Origin: Diploscapter coronatus
Taxonomy: Eukaryota > Nematoda > Chromadorea > Rhabditida > Rhabditidae
NCBI GenBank assembly: GCA_964036155.1
Contig: OZ038423.1
Coordinates: forward strand, 61,085,249-61,149,248
Length of the DNA stretch: 64,000 bases
Direction: 5' to 3'
Both the position numbers and the translations under genes were made by a program. The notes beneath the pieces were generated by a model. It had not been told where the DNA came from, did no database searches, and saw only the letters and a program-made list of their open reading frames with translations. How positions within the stretch are numbered: the first letter of the stretch is position 1; every line of letters begins with the position of its first letter. Of this stretch, positions 22,774 to 34,924 are shown piece after piece.

Positions 22774-25172
22774 ATTGAAAAATACATCAGTATTTTAATA
22801 AACTTCTAAATTTGTACTAAGCTGTGCAGACGTTAAAGCTTGTAATTCTAACGCTCCATATTAGTCAGTTAAGAGTTATATGAGTCAGAATGTGGTGTCC
22901 GAATGACATTTCACTTCAAAATACCGCTAGTTCTTCATTTTGGCCAAAATATCAACTTTACACCGAAATTTTCTCGTTCTTTGGACCATCATGATTCAGA
23001 CTAGCAATTTACATTTACAAAGAACCACCAAAAACTAGCATACGCATTGTCTGATAGCAACTACAAGGTAAAACTTCTGTGGGATATTAAAACCTGCAAA
23101 GTGTGATACAGATGAACTCGTAAATAAACTGATAGAGATTGATTTGATCAGTCTCCAGTTATCTATTTTGTCACGTGGCATGAACCTGGTGATTGCGCAA
23201 ATGCTTTGCAGGAATGGGCTCCTTTTGAAAAGTCTCAAATATTTGCTGAGCCAATAAATTTAGGTCTCCACTATTTTCCGAAGGTTTCTTTTGGAAGAGG
23301 TTTTAATCCGCTCATTAAACTTTCGCTATGAATTTTATAGTTTCGATCTTCTTCAATATTTTGTCTAGTTTAAATTTTCCATTAATCACGTCTATAATGA
23401 GTGTTAAAGCTATTATCATTAAACATATCAGGCTCGACAAGTTGATAAAAATTAAAAGAATTTAAATTGTTAAGAAGGATATTGTCATTCATCAAATGAT
23501 GAATGAATAAAAACTTCTTATGAATCAGGTTAAAATTTTTATACGTGATAAACATGAGCTCGAATTTCATTGTCATGGTTTTGTTAACAGTCACTCTTCT
23601 AAGCACATTATCTTGAAAATGTTTACTAGGTGATATATCAGGATTACCGTTTCGTCCCTCAAAAAATGTTCCGAGAATACTCCTATTCTGATGAAATATG
23701 AGTGAACCTGTTTTCATAAAAATTATTTTGATGATTTTTCCCAGGCTATATAAACCGATCATTATGCTTTTCGCCTACATCGACACTACAAAATTCTCCT
23801 TAGACTTTGGCATTTCCAAATATGTTGCTTAGCGTGTAATTCCACTGCTCTAATCGCATTTTGGTCTATTTTTCTTCCACCAAGTGCTTCAAAAGTTTGG
23901 TTACATTTTCCTATTTTAAAATTACAATTACTACGGATATTTTAAATTCATTTTTGACAAATTCAGCATGGAATTATCAGTTAGCTTCAGTATAATGTTC
24001 TTATGAAATATTTCCAACTATAATCGATTTCCGCCTAATATATTACGACAAATATGGTATGCAAATGTTTCAAAAGTTTTGGAGCACCGCGTGTTCTTAT
24101 CTCTTGCAAACTTTCACTCCCTCTCTCGATTCGAATTGTCTTTCGCACTAATTTTCTCACCGGTTCGTATTCTCTCTTCATTTTGCCTGCTTGCTTGTCA
24201 TAGTTTAGTAGCCCCTGAAGGGAGGTTACATCCAGTCTTTATTATCACTAGCGAGAATTATCAATCGACTTTTTATACTGGTCGGCGGCATGCGATGCCT
24301 GATAAAAGCGATCTTAAACATTTCAAATGCGCTGACCATTTCTTGCACCTGGAATTTATTAAGCTCGTTGTCTGTGAAATTTCATCGCAAATCAATCAAA
24401 TCTCTCGATACGTAATTGATGTAAACGACCAAAAATCCAGTCTCTTTATATCCACCAAATTGTTCTATCCATAATCTTCGAAATAACTTCTTGGAGTTTT
24501 TTTTTCTGTCTTCTAAATACTGAAATGTTAACGCAGGTCAGATCACACATTTTCGTTTTCGTCTATTCACAAAAATTCCTCGAGCCATACACATTTCCTT
24601 CAAAATTTCAACAAAATTTGATCCTTTGCTTTGAATGAAACTAGAAAGCATCCTTTCACAAAATATAACATTTAATCAGCATACATTCTAACTACCTACA
24701 CTCCCATTCAAATAGAGATAATCCATTCAAGTGATAACGGAAAAATTCGGCTATGACTAAATTGTCAACACATTATCAGTTTTATCGCCCCTAAAAGCTG
24801 TAATCTCATCAAAGTCATGAATTGTTTTTGTAGGCGTTGATGAGCTTCCCCGTGTACGGACATGTTTTTTCGCCCTTTCTTCATTGCAAACAACTTCAAG
24901 CACTCTAGGCCCGTTATGAACCGGAGCCTTATCGCAATTTATCAATTCATTAGAAATTTGCCATTTTTGGCTTAAAACTCGGTGTGCATGAGATGATTTT
25001 TTTTCATCAAGAAACTGGGCGTCTTCCTCATTTTCGCAGGAATTTTAATGATATAATAGCTCGTGATTTTCATGAATAATGCTAGGCGGAGCTTGAAAAT
25101 GCTTATTTTCAGGATTAGGCCGGAAAGATAGGTGGAGAAGCGAAGCAGAATTGGTACGGTTCGATAGACCAA
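22774..25172. other. Intergenic region
   Basis: Only AT-rich sequence with short, low-complexity open frames on both strands. No exon chain, RNA gene or repeat stood out. Confidence 0.5.
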
Positions 25173-28100
25173 ATGGAGGACTCCGACGAAAGTAGGACGA
25201 GGTTTCGAATTTTTGAAAACTTTAGACTTCAGACCTCGTTCGACATCACAAACGAGACCCAAACATCGATGATCCTGAGCCTACAGTAAGAAAAATGCGA
25301 ATAACTTTTATTCGAGAATTTAGGGATTTGTACAAATCGTCACAACATGGCCAAAAGTCACATTTTGTATCATTGGAAATGAATTTTGCGAACGGTTTAG
25401 TTATTACGGAATGAGAAGTACAATTGTGTTGTAGCAAACAAATGAAAAAAACTGAATCTTCAGCGGTGTTAACTTTGTATTTAATCAATATTCTGAATTT
25501 TAACGGCAATACGGCAACCATATTCTTCCACGCTTTTACCGTAGCTTGTTATACATCGCCTTTACTTGGTTCTATTCTAGCTGACGGGTATATTGGAAAG
25601 TTCTGGTAAGCCAAAAACTTCTCTGCTATCATCGCGAAAGTGAAATTTTAGGACAATCTTTTCAATTTCTATAGTCTACGCAATTGGACAAGCAACTTTA
25701 GCATTTGCGTCAACGTTCCATAAGGGAAATAATGTGCATCCGTAAGATTCTTTTTTCATATTTCAAGTAATAAATCCAAAAACAAATCTAAAGATGGCTC
25801 GATCTAGCCGGACTTTTCATTATTGCAATGGGTACTGGTGGCATCAAACCTTGCGTCGCTGCCTTCGGTGGAGATCAAGTATTTTCTATTTAATAATTTA
25901 TTTTAAAAGATCAAATTTAAGTTCAAACCCCACTACCTAAAAATGATTTCGATGTACTTCTCCATATTCTACTTCTCGATTAACGCGGGAAGTACCATTT
26001 CGACTTTTATCACACCGGAGTTCAGAGGTGCCATTTGTTCAATACCATGATGGCATTAAAAAAGCATTTTAAGCGATCCCTTGCATGGGCGTTGACTCTT
26101 GCTATCCATTGGCCTTCGGTGTTCCGGCAGCTTTGATGGCTGTGGCTACCGTCGTCTTCATGCTTGGATCATTCTGGTACATCAAGAATCCGCCGAAGGA
26201 GAATATTATCGCCAGGGTCGCTGGAACAATTTGTGTAGGATTTTAATTTCTGACAGATTTAGTCTTCCTTATTTCAGCGAGCAATCGGAAACAAGATCAC
26301 CTCGAAACAAAAGACTCCACACTGGCTGGATCATGCTTTGGACAAGCACCATTGCGAAAATTCACCAAGATGTCAGGCTCTAGCAGTGAAGGGCAAGAAG
26401 ATCGGCGAAAAGTGTGCTGAAGTAATTGATCATCAAGGAAAATATCGCCATTCGTGATTTCAGAGAAAATTCGTCGACGAAGTGAAAACGCTTGTCCGAG
26501 TCGTTGTCATGATGCTCCCAGTGCCGATGTTCTGGGCCTTGTACGATCAGCAGGTCTTGACTTTACAATTTTGAGAGATGAAATCTCAAACTCGAGTTTC
26601 AAGAAGTTTACTCATGCTTCTCTTCCTTACTTCGATTCGACGAATTATCTAGGGCTCAACCTGGATCATTCAAGCAGTGGCGATGGATGCTCAAATCACG
26701 GACGGATTCGCCCTGCTGCCTGATCAAATGGGAACACTCAACGCGATTCTCATCATGGCGTTCATTCCGATCTTCCAAATCATCATCTACCCGGCTGTCG
26801 AATGGTGTGGAATTCGTACGACGTCACTTCGTCGCATGGCTGCTGGAGGAATGTTGGCTGCAGCTGCATTTGCGATTTGTGGATTCGTACAACTGGCAGT
26901 CAACGTATGAAAATCTTCTAAAAATGTCGAAGTGCATTTATTTCAGCAAACCTTGCCTGACGTTCCGGCGAATAACGAAGCCTACCTAACGGTGATCAAT
27001 TATTACCCAAAGTGTGGATTCAACATTACGGCAACGTACAACGGACACAGCATAAACCGGTTTGTCAACGCCAACTCGTCACTGATTGATGACAAAGTCA
27101 CCAAAAGCTATGAATTATTCCGCTTCAACGGCGCTAGTAGCTTTACTCCAGTAATCAGCTTCACAACTAAGTAATTTTCAAAGTTCTAGTTAAAAACAAG
27201 AATAAATAATTTCAGAGATAGTGGATGTTCTGGCTTTACAGCAGATTTTACAAGTATCGAGCAAAGATTATCGATTTTTACATAGTATTTTCTTCAGAAA
27301 TTTCAAATGACGCACTGTTGGGTGGAAAATCTTACTATCTTGCTCTAACACCACTAGGATGGTTTTACAGCAGTACGGCATGGGACAAGCCGACTGAAGG
27401 AGAAGGCCAATTCGCCGTGGGGTAGGGTTAAAATTTAGCGATACAAATAAGTGACGAGCATAAAATTGTTTCAGAACGAGTTTAGCGATCAATTGCACTG
27501 ACATACCCCCAGAGGTAAAGGCTTGGTCGAATAGTAGTTGCGAATCTAAGGGTTACTATGATGGATATTTGGCATGGTGTAAGACCTCCCCTAACAATGA
27601 CTCACCCCATGCATGTAACCCGAAACAAGACAAGTAATTTCGAACATTTTTTACTCATCCAAAGAAGATCTATTCAGCTTGTTCTACTTGATGGAGTATA
27701 AGACTGGCTACGATAGACCAATCTATAACTACACAGATCAATCAAACCAACCCGAAAGAGCTGTCGCCTATGACATGAACGATATCAAACCTGGAACGTA
27801 AGATCTTCCGTGAAATCATTGAAATTCTTGATAATATTTTAGATATCAGCTCTATTTCGTACATTTTACGGTCCCATACGACGATAATAAACGGCCTACA
27901 GCTGACGAAACAGTTATTTCCATATCAAAGTAAACCATTACTTTTAAAATTTAGAACACTTCTCTTGTACGAGGAGCATCGTTTTATTACAAACCTATGG
28001 GCGCTGTACGCACTACTCTTGTTTTTAGGTCAAATAGTCAGGCATGACTTTTAGCTAAAATTTGAATTATAATAAGATTCAGGGCGACTTCGAACTAATC

Positions 28101-28859
28101 CACCATCAAATCGTACCTCCAAATCACGTTTCCATCTTGTGGCAGATCCCTCAATACGTCGTTATTACTGCCGGCGAAATTCTGTTCAGTATTACTGGTC
28201 TGGAATTTTCGTATTCGGAGGTAAAATCGAAAATTTTCCGCCAGAAACTTGTAAAAGGCATCCGAAATTCCATCATTCAAAAACGAATAGTGAAAAAAAA
28301 GAAAAAAACTGATGGAATGCTATTTTTGAATGATATACCAAAGTGCCAGAAATTCAGGCTGCCCCCTCCATGAAATCAGTCGTCCAAGCTATCTGGCTCT
28401 TCACGGTGGCCATTGGTGACTTGATCATCATTATTATTACTGTTTTGGATTTATTCTCAAATTTGGTAATCAAAATTTTGCTGTTTTTCAAATGTGAAAC
28501 AATTTTAGGCTATACAAATGTTCGTCTTCGCCGGGTTGATGGTCTTGGTCATCGGTGTTTTCGCGTTAATGGCAATATTCTACTACGATTACGCTAACTT
28601 TGAGGATTCAGGTAATGATCGAAGAAGTACATATTTGGCTAACATATGCCAGAGAATAGCTTTATAAAATTCCCACAAATAACTGTTCTGCCAAACTTTC
28701 TTTCTCAATTATGATCTTCCCGAATGAGCTTCTAACAATTAACAAAGATTTTTAGAAGGCTCAGAAACAGTGTCTTCCTCCGACATGACAGAGATCGAGA
28801 CCTCAAAGCGAAAGCTTGACGATTGGGGTGATTCGAATTCGATAAATCTTCGGTTCTAA
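25173..28859 (+). CDS. Proton-coupled oligopeptide transporter (POT/PTR, SLC15 family)
   Basis: Multi-exon gene beginning with exons 25173-25191, 25233-25285, 25324-25417 and from 25464; stop at 28857-28859; roughly 700 residues. It should import di- and tripeptides with protons across the plasma membrane, in gut or neurons. POT signatures are plain: TFCIIGNEFCERFSYYGMR followed by TVLTLYLINIL, AMGTGGIKPCVAAFGGDQ (PTR2 motif), YFSIFYFSINAGS, and PMFWALYDQQ plus GSTWIIQAVAMD. After a large extracellular loop come SILWQIPQYVVITAGEILFS and ITGLEFSYSE, then the last helices and an acidic cytosolic tail. The 5' start was chosen because it makes an unbroken phase from MEDSDEN through DDPEPT. The exon near 27960-28010 is uncertain: the frame NTSLVRGASFYYKPMGA needs a weak donor at about 27912. 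Confidence 0.93.
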
Positions 28860-29163
28860 TCTCACTTATCTATCAGTATTATCTATTTTGTATATCAGTG
28901 CCATATTTATACATGAGATACAATGTAGAAAAAATGAAATTGAGCTCAATAAAAATTTTAAAAAGCATCCGTTTAAAAATCTATTAAAATTAGAAAATGT
29001 TGTGCCCCAAAACAGTTCATTCAAGTCTCCAAACTCTTGCATCAAATTGCTCTGCTCACTGCAAACGTGTCGAGCCCTTGAAGGTATCAAATGACCTCTC
29101 CTAGCCTCCCTCCACAACTAACCTTTTGTTTGCTAGAACCGCTCGCCTTTTTCGGACCGTCAA

Positions 29164-30637
29164 ATGTTAGTCTCCTATTCAAAAATTTGCACGAATTTTT
29201 TAATCTACCTGAATTTTTTCGCTCTCGGAGTTTTTGCGGTCCAATTTCAACCCTGTATGGACGAAAGTCCGTATTGTTCGCCAAATGATTGCATAATTCG
29301 ACCAGGTTCGAATATTTTTGAAATTTTTTTGACAGAATATTTTAGGTTATTCATTGAAGTTCTGCATGAAAACCTGTGGGAACTGTAATGGTAAAGTAGT
29401 GACTTTAGGGATTTCTTTAAGTTTTGAAAACTTAGCTTCATGCTTCGACAGTCCACATATGCCTTGTGATAACAGCACTAAACACCTTTGCTCAGAGGTT
29501 CTGAGCGACTTTTGCCCAGCTCTATGCCGGATTTGCAATCCTCCTAAGGTAAGTACAAACATTTGCATAAGGTTTTTTCACGATTTTTAGAATCGAATCC
29601 CAAAAGTGATCAGGACGAAAATCATGCAATTCAAATCCACCACCGAAACTCCTGAGAGTCCGATACAAGAAATACGATCAACCCACGTATGACCAAAATA
29701 AATAGCACTTTTAAAGGAATTTAGATAACCTCCGACGTTGACAACGAAATGTTTTCCACGAATAACAGCGGTGTCTTGAATCAGATCAAGATGGCTATTA
29801 AGTCCTATGAACTTGAGCATAACCGGTAGGTTCAAAAGTTCTATCATCCTTCAAAGTTCGACTTTAGACCTGGACTTCAAAGGGTTCCACCTAGAAAAAT
29901 GAGTAGTTACAAGAAAATCGAGACCTATCTGGAGCCGAATAGAAATATCGCTGACATCGTTAGTTTGTTGGGTAAGAAGAAATATCATCAGACTGGATTC
30001 CTCCTTAATTTTAGGATGTCGTGACGACCCCCTAGTTTGTGACAGCATAACCGACGAGATTTGCCTTTCCCGTCCTGGATATTACATGACTATGTGTCCG
30101 GTGAGGTGTAAAAGCTGCAATGGTATTTGTCTAAGGAAAAACTTATCCAAAAACTGATTTTTAGGCTTACAATGCTACGACTCTTTGAAAATTAATTGTT
30201 CTCATGTACGGAAGTTATTCGCCTGTAACCATCCCCTAGCTAAAGAGTACTGTCCGCGAAGTTGCCAACTATGCAAGAAAACTGCGATTTTGAGTGGGAC
30301 AAATTCTCATTTTTCCAAAAACTACCCGAATTTTCCAGGACTAACCTCCGAGTGTCGTGATGAATTGCAGAACTGTGAACAGTTAGCAATGGGAAAACAG
30401 TGCAAGCACCCATACAGGTAAGGTGAACATCGTTTTCATCCGAAACAGGCAAAGCTTAACTTTAGTCGAAATACGATGCGAGTTTATTGTGCGCGAAGTT
30501 GTGGTGAGAAATTACGGAAAAACTAGGGGAAATTTGATTTTTTAGGATTTTGTCGAGATTCTCCATTTTATCTGAACGACGCCTTCGATGTGAAGCATTC
30601 GAGGAAAAATGAAGTCAAGACCTACCGATTGCAATAA
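29164..30637 (+). CDS. Secreted protein with five ShKT domains
   Basis: About ten exons, ATG 29164 to TAA 30635-30637. The N-terminus has a hydrophobic stretch (FLIYLNFFALGVFAVQFQPC), a signal peptide. Five ShKT (six-cysteine) domains can be read: CMDESPYCSPNDC...FCMKTCGNC; CFDSP...CDNSTKHLC...FCPALCRIC; CRDDPLVCDSITDEIC...MCPVRCKSC; CYDSLKINC...YCPRSCQLC; and CRDELQNCEQ...YCARSCGFC. A linker of about 110 residues without cysteines separates domains 2 and 3. ShKT domains are abundant in nematode extracellular proteins, often with enzyme domains; none is visible here. The junction near 30280-30345 is uncertain: a donor A|GTGGGA would remove part of that stretch, otherwise it is translated. Function unknown. 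Confidence 0.82.
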
Positions 30638-31463
30638 TTTCTAACGAAAGTGTCAAGAAATTTCCGAAATAAATGAAAAATCGATAGCCTGAACAACCAC
30701 TTATCGAAAATAAATTCGAGTTCTCGAATGTTCATCGTTCCTTTATTTTTACGCGTTCTTTTAGTTGTTTAATATTGATTTTCTTCAAATTCGGTCATTT
30801 ATCAGTTCTGCCACGCAGAAGCTCTTATTTTTATTAATGCGATAGATTCCCTTTCCTGGGAGACATTATTGGCTTTGAGACTATTCTTCCCTCTCCCTCC
30901 TATCATTCAACCATACTCTAAACACGTTTTTCTTTATCGATTTGCGCTCCAACAACTTCGAAAATATTCATTTTTTAGCAAGTTTCTTGTTTATTTTCTC
31001 ACGAAAAAATCCACTTTTCGAAATCTCTAATTAGTCCCCAAATTTCGTCCTCTTCAAAATACGTTTTGGTAGAAGCGTGTTAGTTCGAAAGGAAAAATTT
31101 GGAAGAAAGTACCCTTCAAAGCCCAAATGTTTCAAATAGCACCATCTACTTCGACGATAAACCTGATAAAATGGTTCTGTGCGAAAAAAATCAGATTAAA
31201 ATACCCGCGCATAAGCAGTATTTCATTTGAAAAATGTGTTCATTTTAGGTGATGGATTTTTTCTTCACGAAACCCTTATTTACAACTCAGACCACCTTTC
31301 TGTTCGGAAAGTTTATCCTAAAACGAGACTTGGCATATCTATTTGGGGACCCTATCTCTAATATCAACAAAAATAGGCATTTTCCACATGTTTTGCCTTC
31401 GCATTTGACTTATTTTTGTGAAATTTTCGTCTATTTTTTGTTGTTGAAATTTCAGGTCTCAAA
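30638..31463. other. Intergenic region upstream of the GYF gene
   Basis: AT-rich sequence without a recognisable gene. An ATTTCAG at 31449-31455, nine bases before the next ATG, is a likely trans-splice acceptor. Confidence 0.5.
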
Positions 31464-34160
31464 ATGGGTTCTAAATCTAGCGGCCGAGAAATCCTGTACT
31501 GCTACATCGACCACGACAAAAGGCGACAGTAAGATCTCATTTTGAATTTAAAATTAGAATGCAATTTAGGGGTCCATTTACCGAGCGGCAGATGGTGCAG
31601 TGGTACGAGAGCGGGTATTTCTCGGATAGTCTCGAGTTAGAAGTGTTTGAAATCGCTGAGAGGTTGACTCTCCGTAAGAGATAAAATTTGTGAAAGTATC
31701 AATTTTCTGAAAAAAAACTAAGAAAAATCCTATAAAATACTGAAACTTTTGAGAAAAAGTTAAGGATAAGTTTTCAGTGAGTCTGAAAACCCGTAACGGC
31801 ATTATGAGTCCGTTCAAGTGGCTCGAGCAGCCGAGTTGTCGGAATCGAATGCCCGTGAACGTGAGAAGCGCGGGCACGCAGACCTACACCACAACGATTC
31901 CTCAGATGAACAAGGTTACTCAGACTAATTGTAGGTTTTTTCTTAAATGTTCAGGAAAAGATTAAATTCTCAAACTTGATATTTTTAAAGGAACGTAAAC
32001 AATTGGAAATTTTTGAACTTTCTATATATAAAAGTATAGACTTTTGAAAAGGGTTACAGAAAATTAGATTTTAAAAAATTTTTGTAAAAAAATAAATATT
32101 TTCAGTCTACCAACCCTCAGCGGGCGTGCAAACAGACATGAAACTCGTCGGCGTTCCCGCTCCATTGCTTTTCCCGCTGAAACCGCCTGGGTTGAATAAT
32201 AGGCCTCTAACACAGGTATACTGTTAATTTGAATTAGTACTCTTTTGAAAAATTCCAGTGATCCAAAAAAATTAGTGTCACATGTAAATTGAAGTATTCT
32301 TTCCTGCAAAATGTACAGTAATCCTTAGTTAGACGAGTATTTCTTTTATGAATTTGAACGTTTCAATATTTAGGCCTCAAAAACGCCTCACAATTCAAAT
32401 CCAGCTCCTTCCCTGAGCCACCTGTCCCACTCGCAGCGACCTGCCATCCCTGTGCAATCGAGATCCGACGACCTCACGTCGCAAAGCCCGGCCTATCCGG
32501 ATTCGAGCAAGAACAGGGAGAAACATGTTCGTTTATTTCAAAATCAAAAAGTTCACTAGAATTCTGGGAGGTACAAGTGGTGCACGACTATTTTCAGTGT
32601 TAGAAAGGGAGAAATGATAAGCGGAGAGGAAATACTGACCTAAAATAGCATATTTTACTTCCCATTTTCAACCTCTCAGGTCTTGGGTTCTGCAATAGTC
32701 AAGTTGTCTATGACTTTTCAAACTTTTTTTTTAATATTTCTTTTTAATTTGTTACTTTTCAGCCCTCAACCTACTCCGGTGAATTTCTCCCAGTCGTTAA
32801 CTCGGAGTCTAGCAGAGTAAAATTTAAAAATAATAATGATTTTTTAAAAATTCGGTTTTCAGGCATCTTCGAGCACCTCTTCTGATTTAATCGCTGCATT
32901 CGTGCCGTTTATGTTCGGTCACACCAACTTCAAGCCGACGGCTTTGCTCAAAGGTTAATCATGAGATTTTTGTCTTATTTTTATTTTTTCTCGAATTTCT
33001 CTAACTTTATTAATTTTATTTTCTTTTTCATAGAAATTTTGCAAATTTATTTTTTTTAAATACTTTTCAGGCCCAGCATTCGAAAAGGCGATTCGAAAAC
33101 TTCGAGTAGAATTTACAGGAATGACGCAGGAGCATCGTGAGCGATTCTACAAGAAACTGGAGGAACTGGGGATTCCGGTATTTTTCAAAAATAAAAAAAA
33201 TCAATTTTTTGAAAATTTTAGCCAAAAATGATGTGTAAACTGTGCAATCGAGGGCTCTCCAATTATTACGACTACATGAACCACACGCTGTCGGATAAGC
33301 ACCATGTTGCGGTAAATTTAAATAATTTAAAAAATAAAATATATGAAAAATTGAAGATAAAATTCGAAAAATAGAAATTTCAGGTGGAAGAAACGAAGCG
33401 CTCGTTCATCGACCAGGACTACGCGACTCTGCAAAACGCGATTCGTCGCACGGCCGGACATGACTGGATCGAACCGGTCAATTTGGGTAAAGATTTGAAT
33501 TTTCTTTCATTTTGAATAGAAAAGAACTTTTCTGAAAGTTGTCCTATTTTAAAACCTAAATGTTTACAGAGAAAAATGTAAGATTTCCAAGAATGCCCAA
33601 ATAAATTTCCAAAGTTGTATATTTATCTATTTCAGAATGCAACGTCGCCAGCCACATTCCTCTTATGTGCTCCAATCCGAACGTCAAGGAACTCGTCAAA
33701 AATGATGTCCTTCAGAAAGCGATACTTGAAGATCTGATGGCCGCGTTCGAGAAGGTCGACAAGAACCGAATCAACAAGAATCCCAAATGCTCGCAGTTGA
33801 AGATGGTCATTTTTCAAAATTAAACAAAATTTTATCGGTTTACTATAACTTGATAAAAATTGGCTGATTTTATGATTTTAAAAAATTGTTTAATTTCAGG
33901 TGAAATGCAACCTGTGCTTGAAGCCCTTGGCCGGTCTAAGCAACTACGATTTCGCCGCTCACATTTTCACTGATGCGCATTTGGAGGCGGTATTTTTGAA
34001 TTTGAATGGAAAATATAAAATTCTAAAATTTTAGCTGAAAAAGGCGAGTTTCTCGACCGCGGACATTCAGTTCTGGAAGATCCGGTTCCAGTGGTCCATT
34101 CCACTGAATAACGACGCTACTAACGAGCCGCAGAATACGTCCAGGTATACTGTAGATTAA
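31464..34160 (+). CDS. GYF-domain protein with two CxxC...H zinc fingers
   Basis: About 13 exons beginning ATG 31464. The first two exons give a GYF domain: LYCYIDHDKRRQGPFTERQM then VQWYESGYFSDSLELEV, with the GPF...W..GYF signature that binds proline-rich peptides. A Ser/Pro-rich linker follows (SLSHLSHSQRP...). Two related modules come next: GPAFEKAIRKLR... with MCKLCNRGLSNYYDYMNHTL...H, and VKCNLCLKPLAGLSNYDFAAHI...H. Both have a C-x2-C...H-x5-H layout like U1-type zinc fingers, spaced by helical sequence (LVKNDVLQKAILEDLMAAF). This suggests an RNA-associated adaptor, an inference. The end is uncertain: without a last splice the frame stops at 34160; using donor 34144 it would continue into 34188 and beyond. 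I do not know a named orthologue. Confidence 0.8.
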
Positions 34161-34924
34161 TTTTAATTTGGGCTACTGTAATTTTTAGAAGGTTATTTCT
34201 TAGAGTGATATTGTTCTTTCATGAATTGTCCAAATTTTGAAAGCAACTTTTCTAGCGATACTGGAGCCTAAAAATTTTAAATTGGCTTAAAGTTTCACTG
34301 AAAGAAGTTTTATCATTACCCTCACTTGAACTTGCATATCATTCCTAACTTCTACCTATCTATTGTGCTCTTCTAAATTTTATTTGAAAAGTATTAGTGT
34401 CTTTGCGAAGAAAGTGCAATTTTAAAACCATTTTCTTGTAAATACTATTCAAGATTGAAATTAGGTTTCTGAAAATACACCACTTTCTTATAAAGTACAC
34501 TCATTTTAGAATTGGATACTTGAAGTACAAAAATATGGGACTTCAACTTCAGTGAGAGTTGAGTTGCTTTTCGGAAGTTTCGACTTATTTCGGAGAACTT
34601 TCAAAAGAAAGGAAAAAATTTGTTAGTTTTTCAGAAACAAGTCCTCACAACTCGTATTCTATCTTTTGCCCTTCTATCTCATTCGAACGTTTTCGCTCAA
34701 GTCTTATACGTGTATGAAAGATGAAAATCAGATAAATTTTTATTCCGCCACTTTATTTTTTAAATCGACAAAAAATGCACCTCGTGATATGGCATTGAGA
34801 AAAATCATAAAATTTTTTGAACTGTCAAAATATCACGAAATGTAAAAATGACCTAATGCAAATATATTATCACAAGTAAAAGTGCCGTATTTTCAGAAAA
34901 GTAGAGAAAAATGATACTCGGTAT
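34161..34924. other. Convergent intergenic region
   Basis: Lies between the 3' ends of the GYF gene and the PrimPol gene. AT-rich, with no gene or repeat recognised; part may be the 3' end of the GYF gene. Confidence 0.5.

Noticed and set aside
23382..24474. Open frames in the region between daf-10 and the peptide transporter
   Set aside because: No domain, signal peptide or consistent exon chain; composition matches the non-coding flanks.
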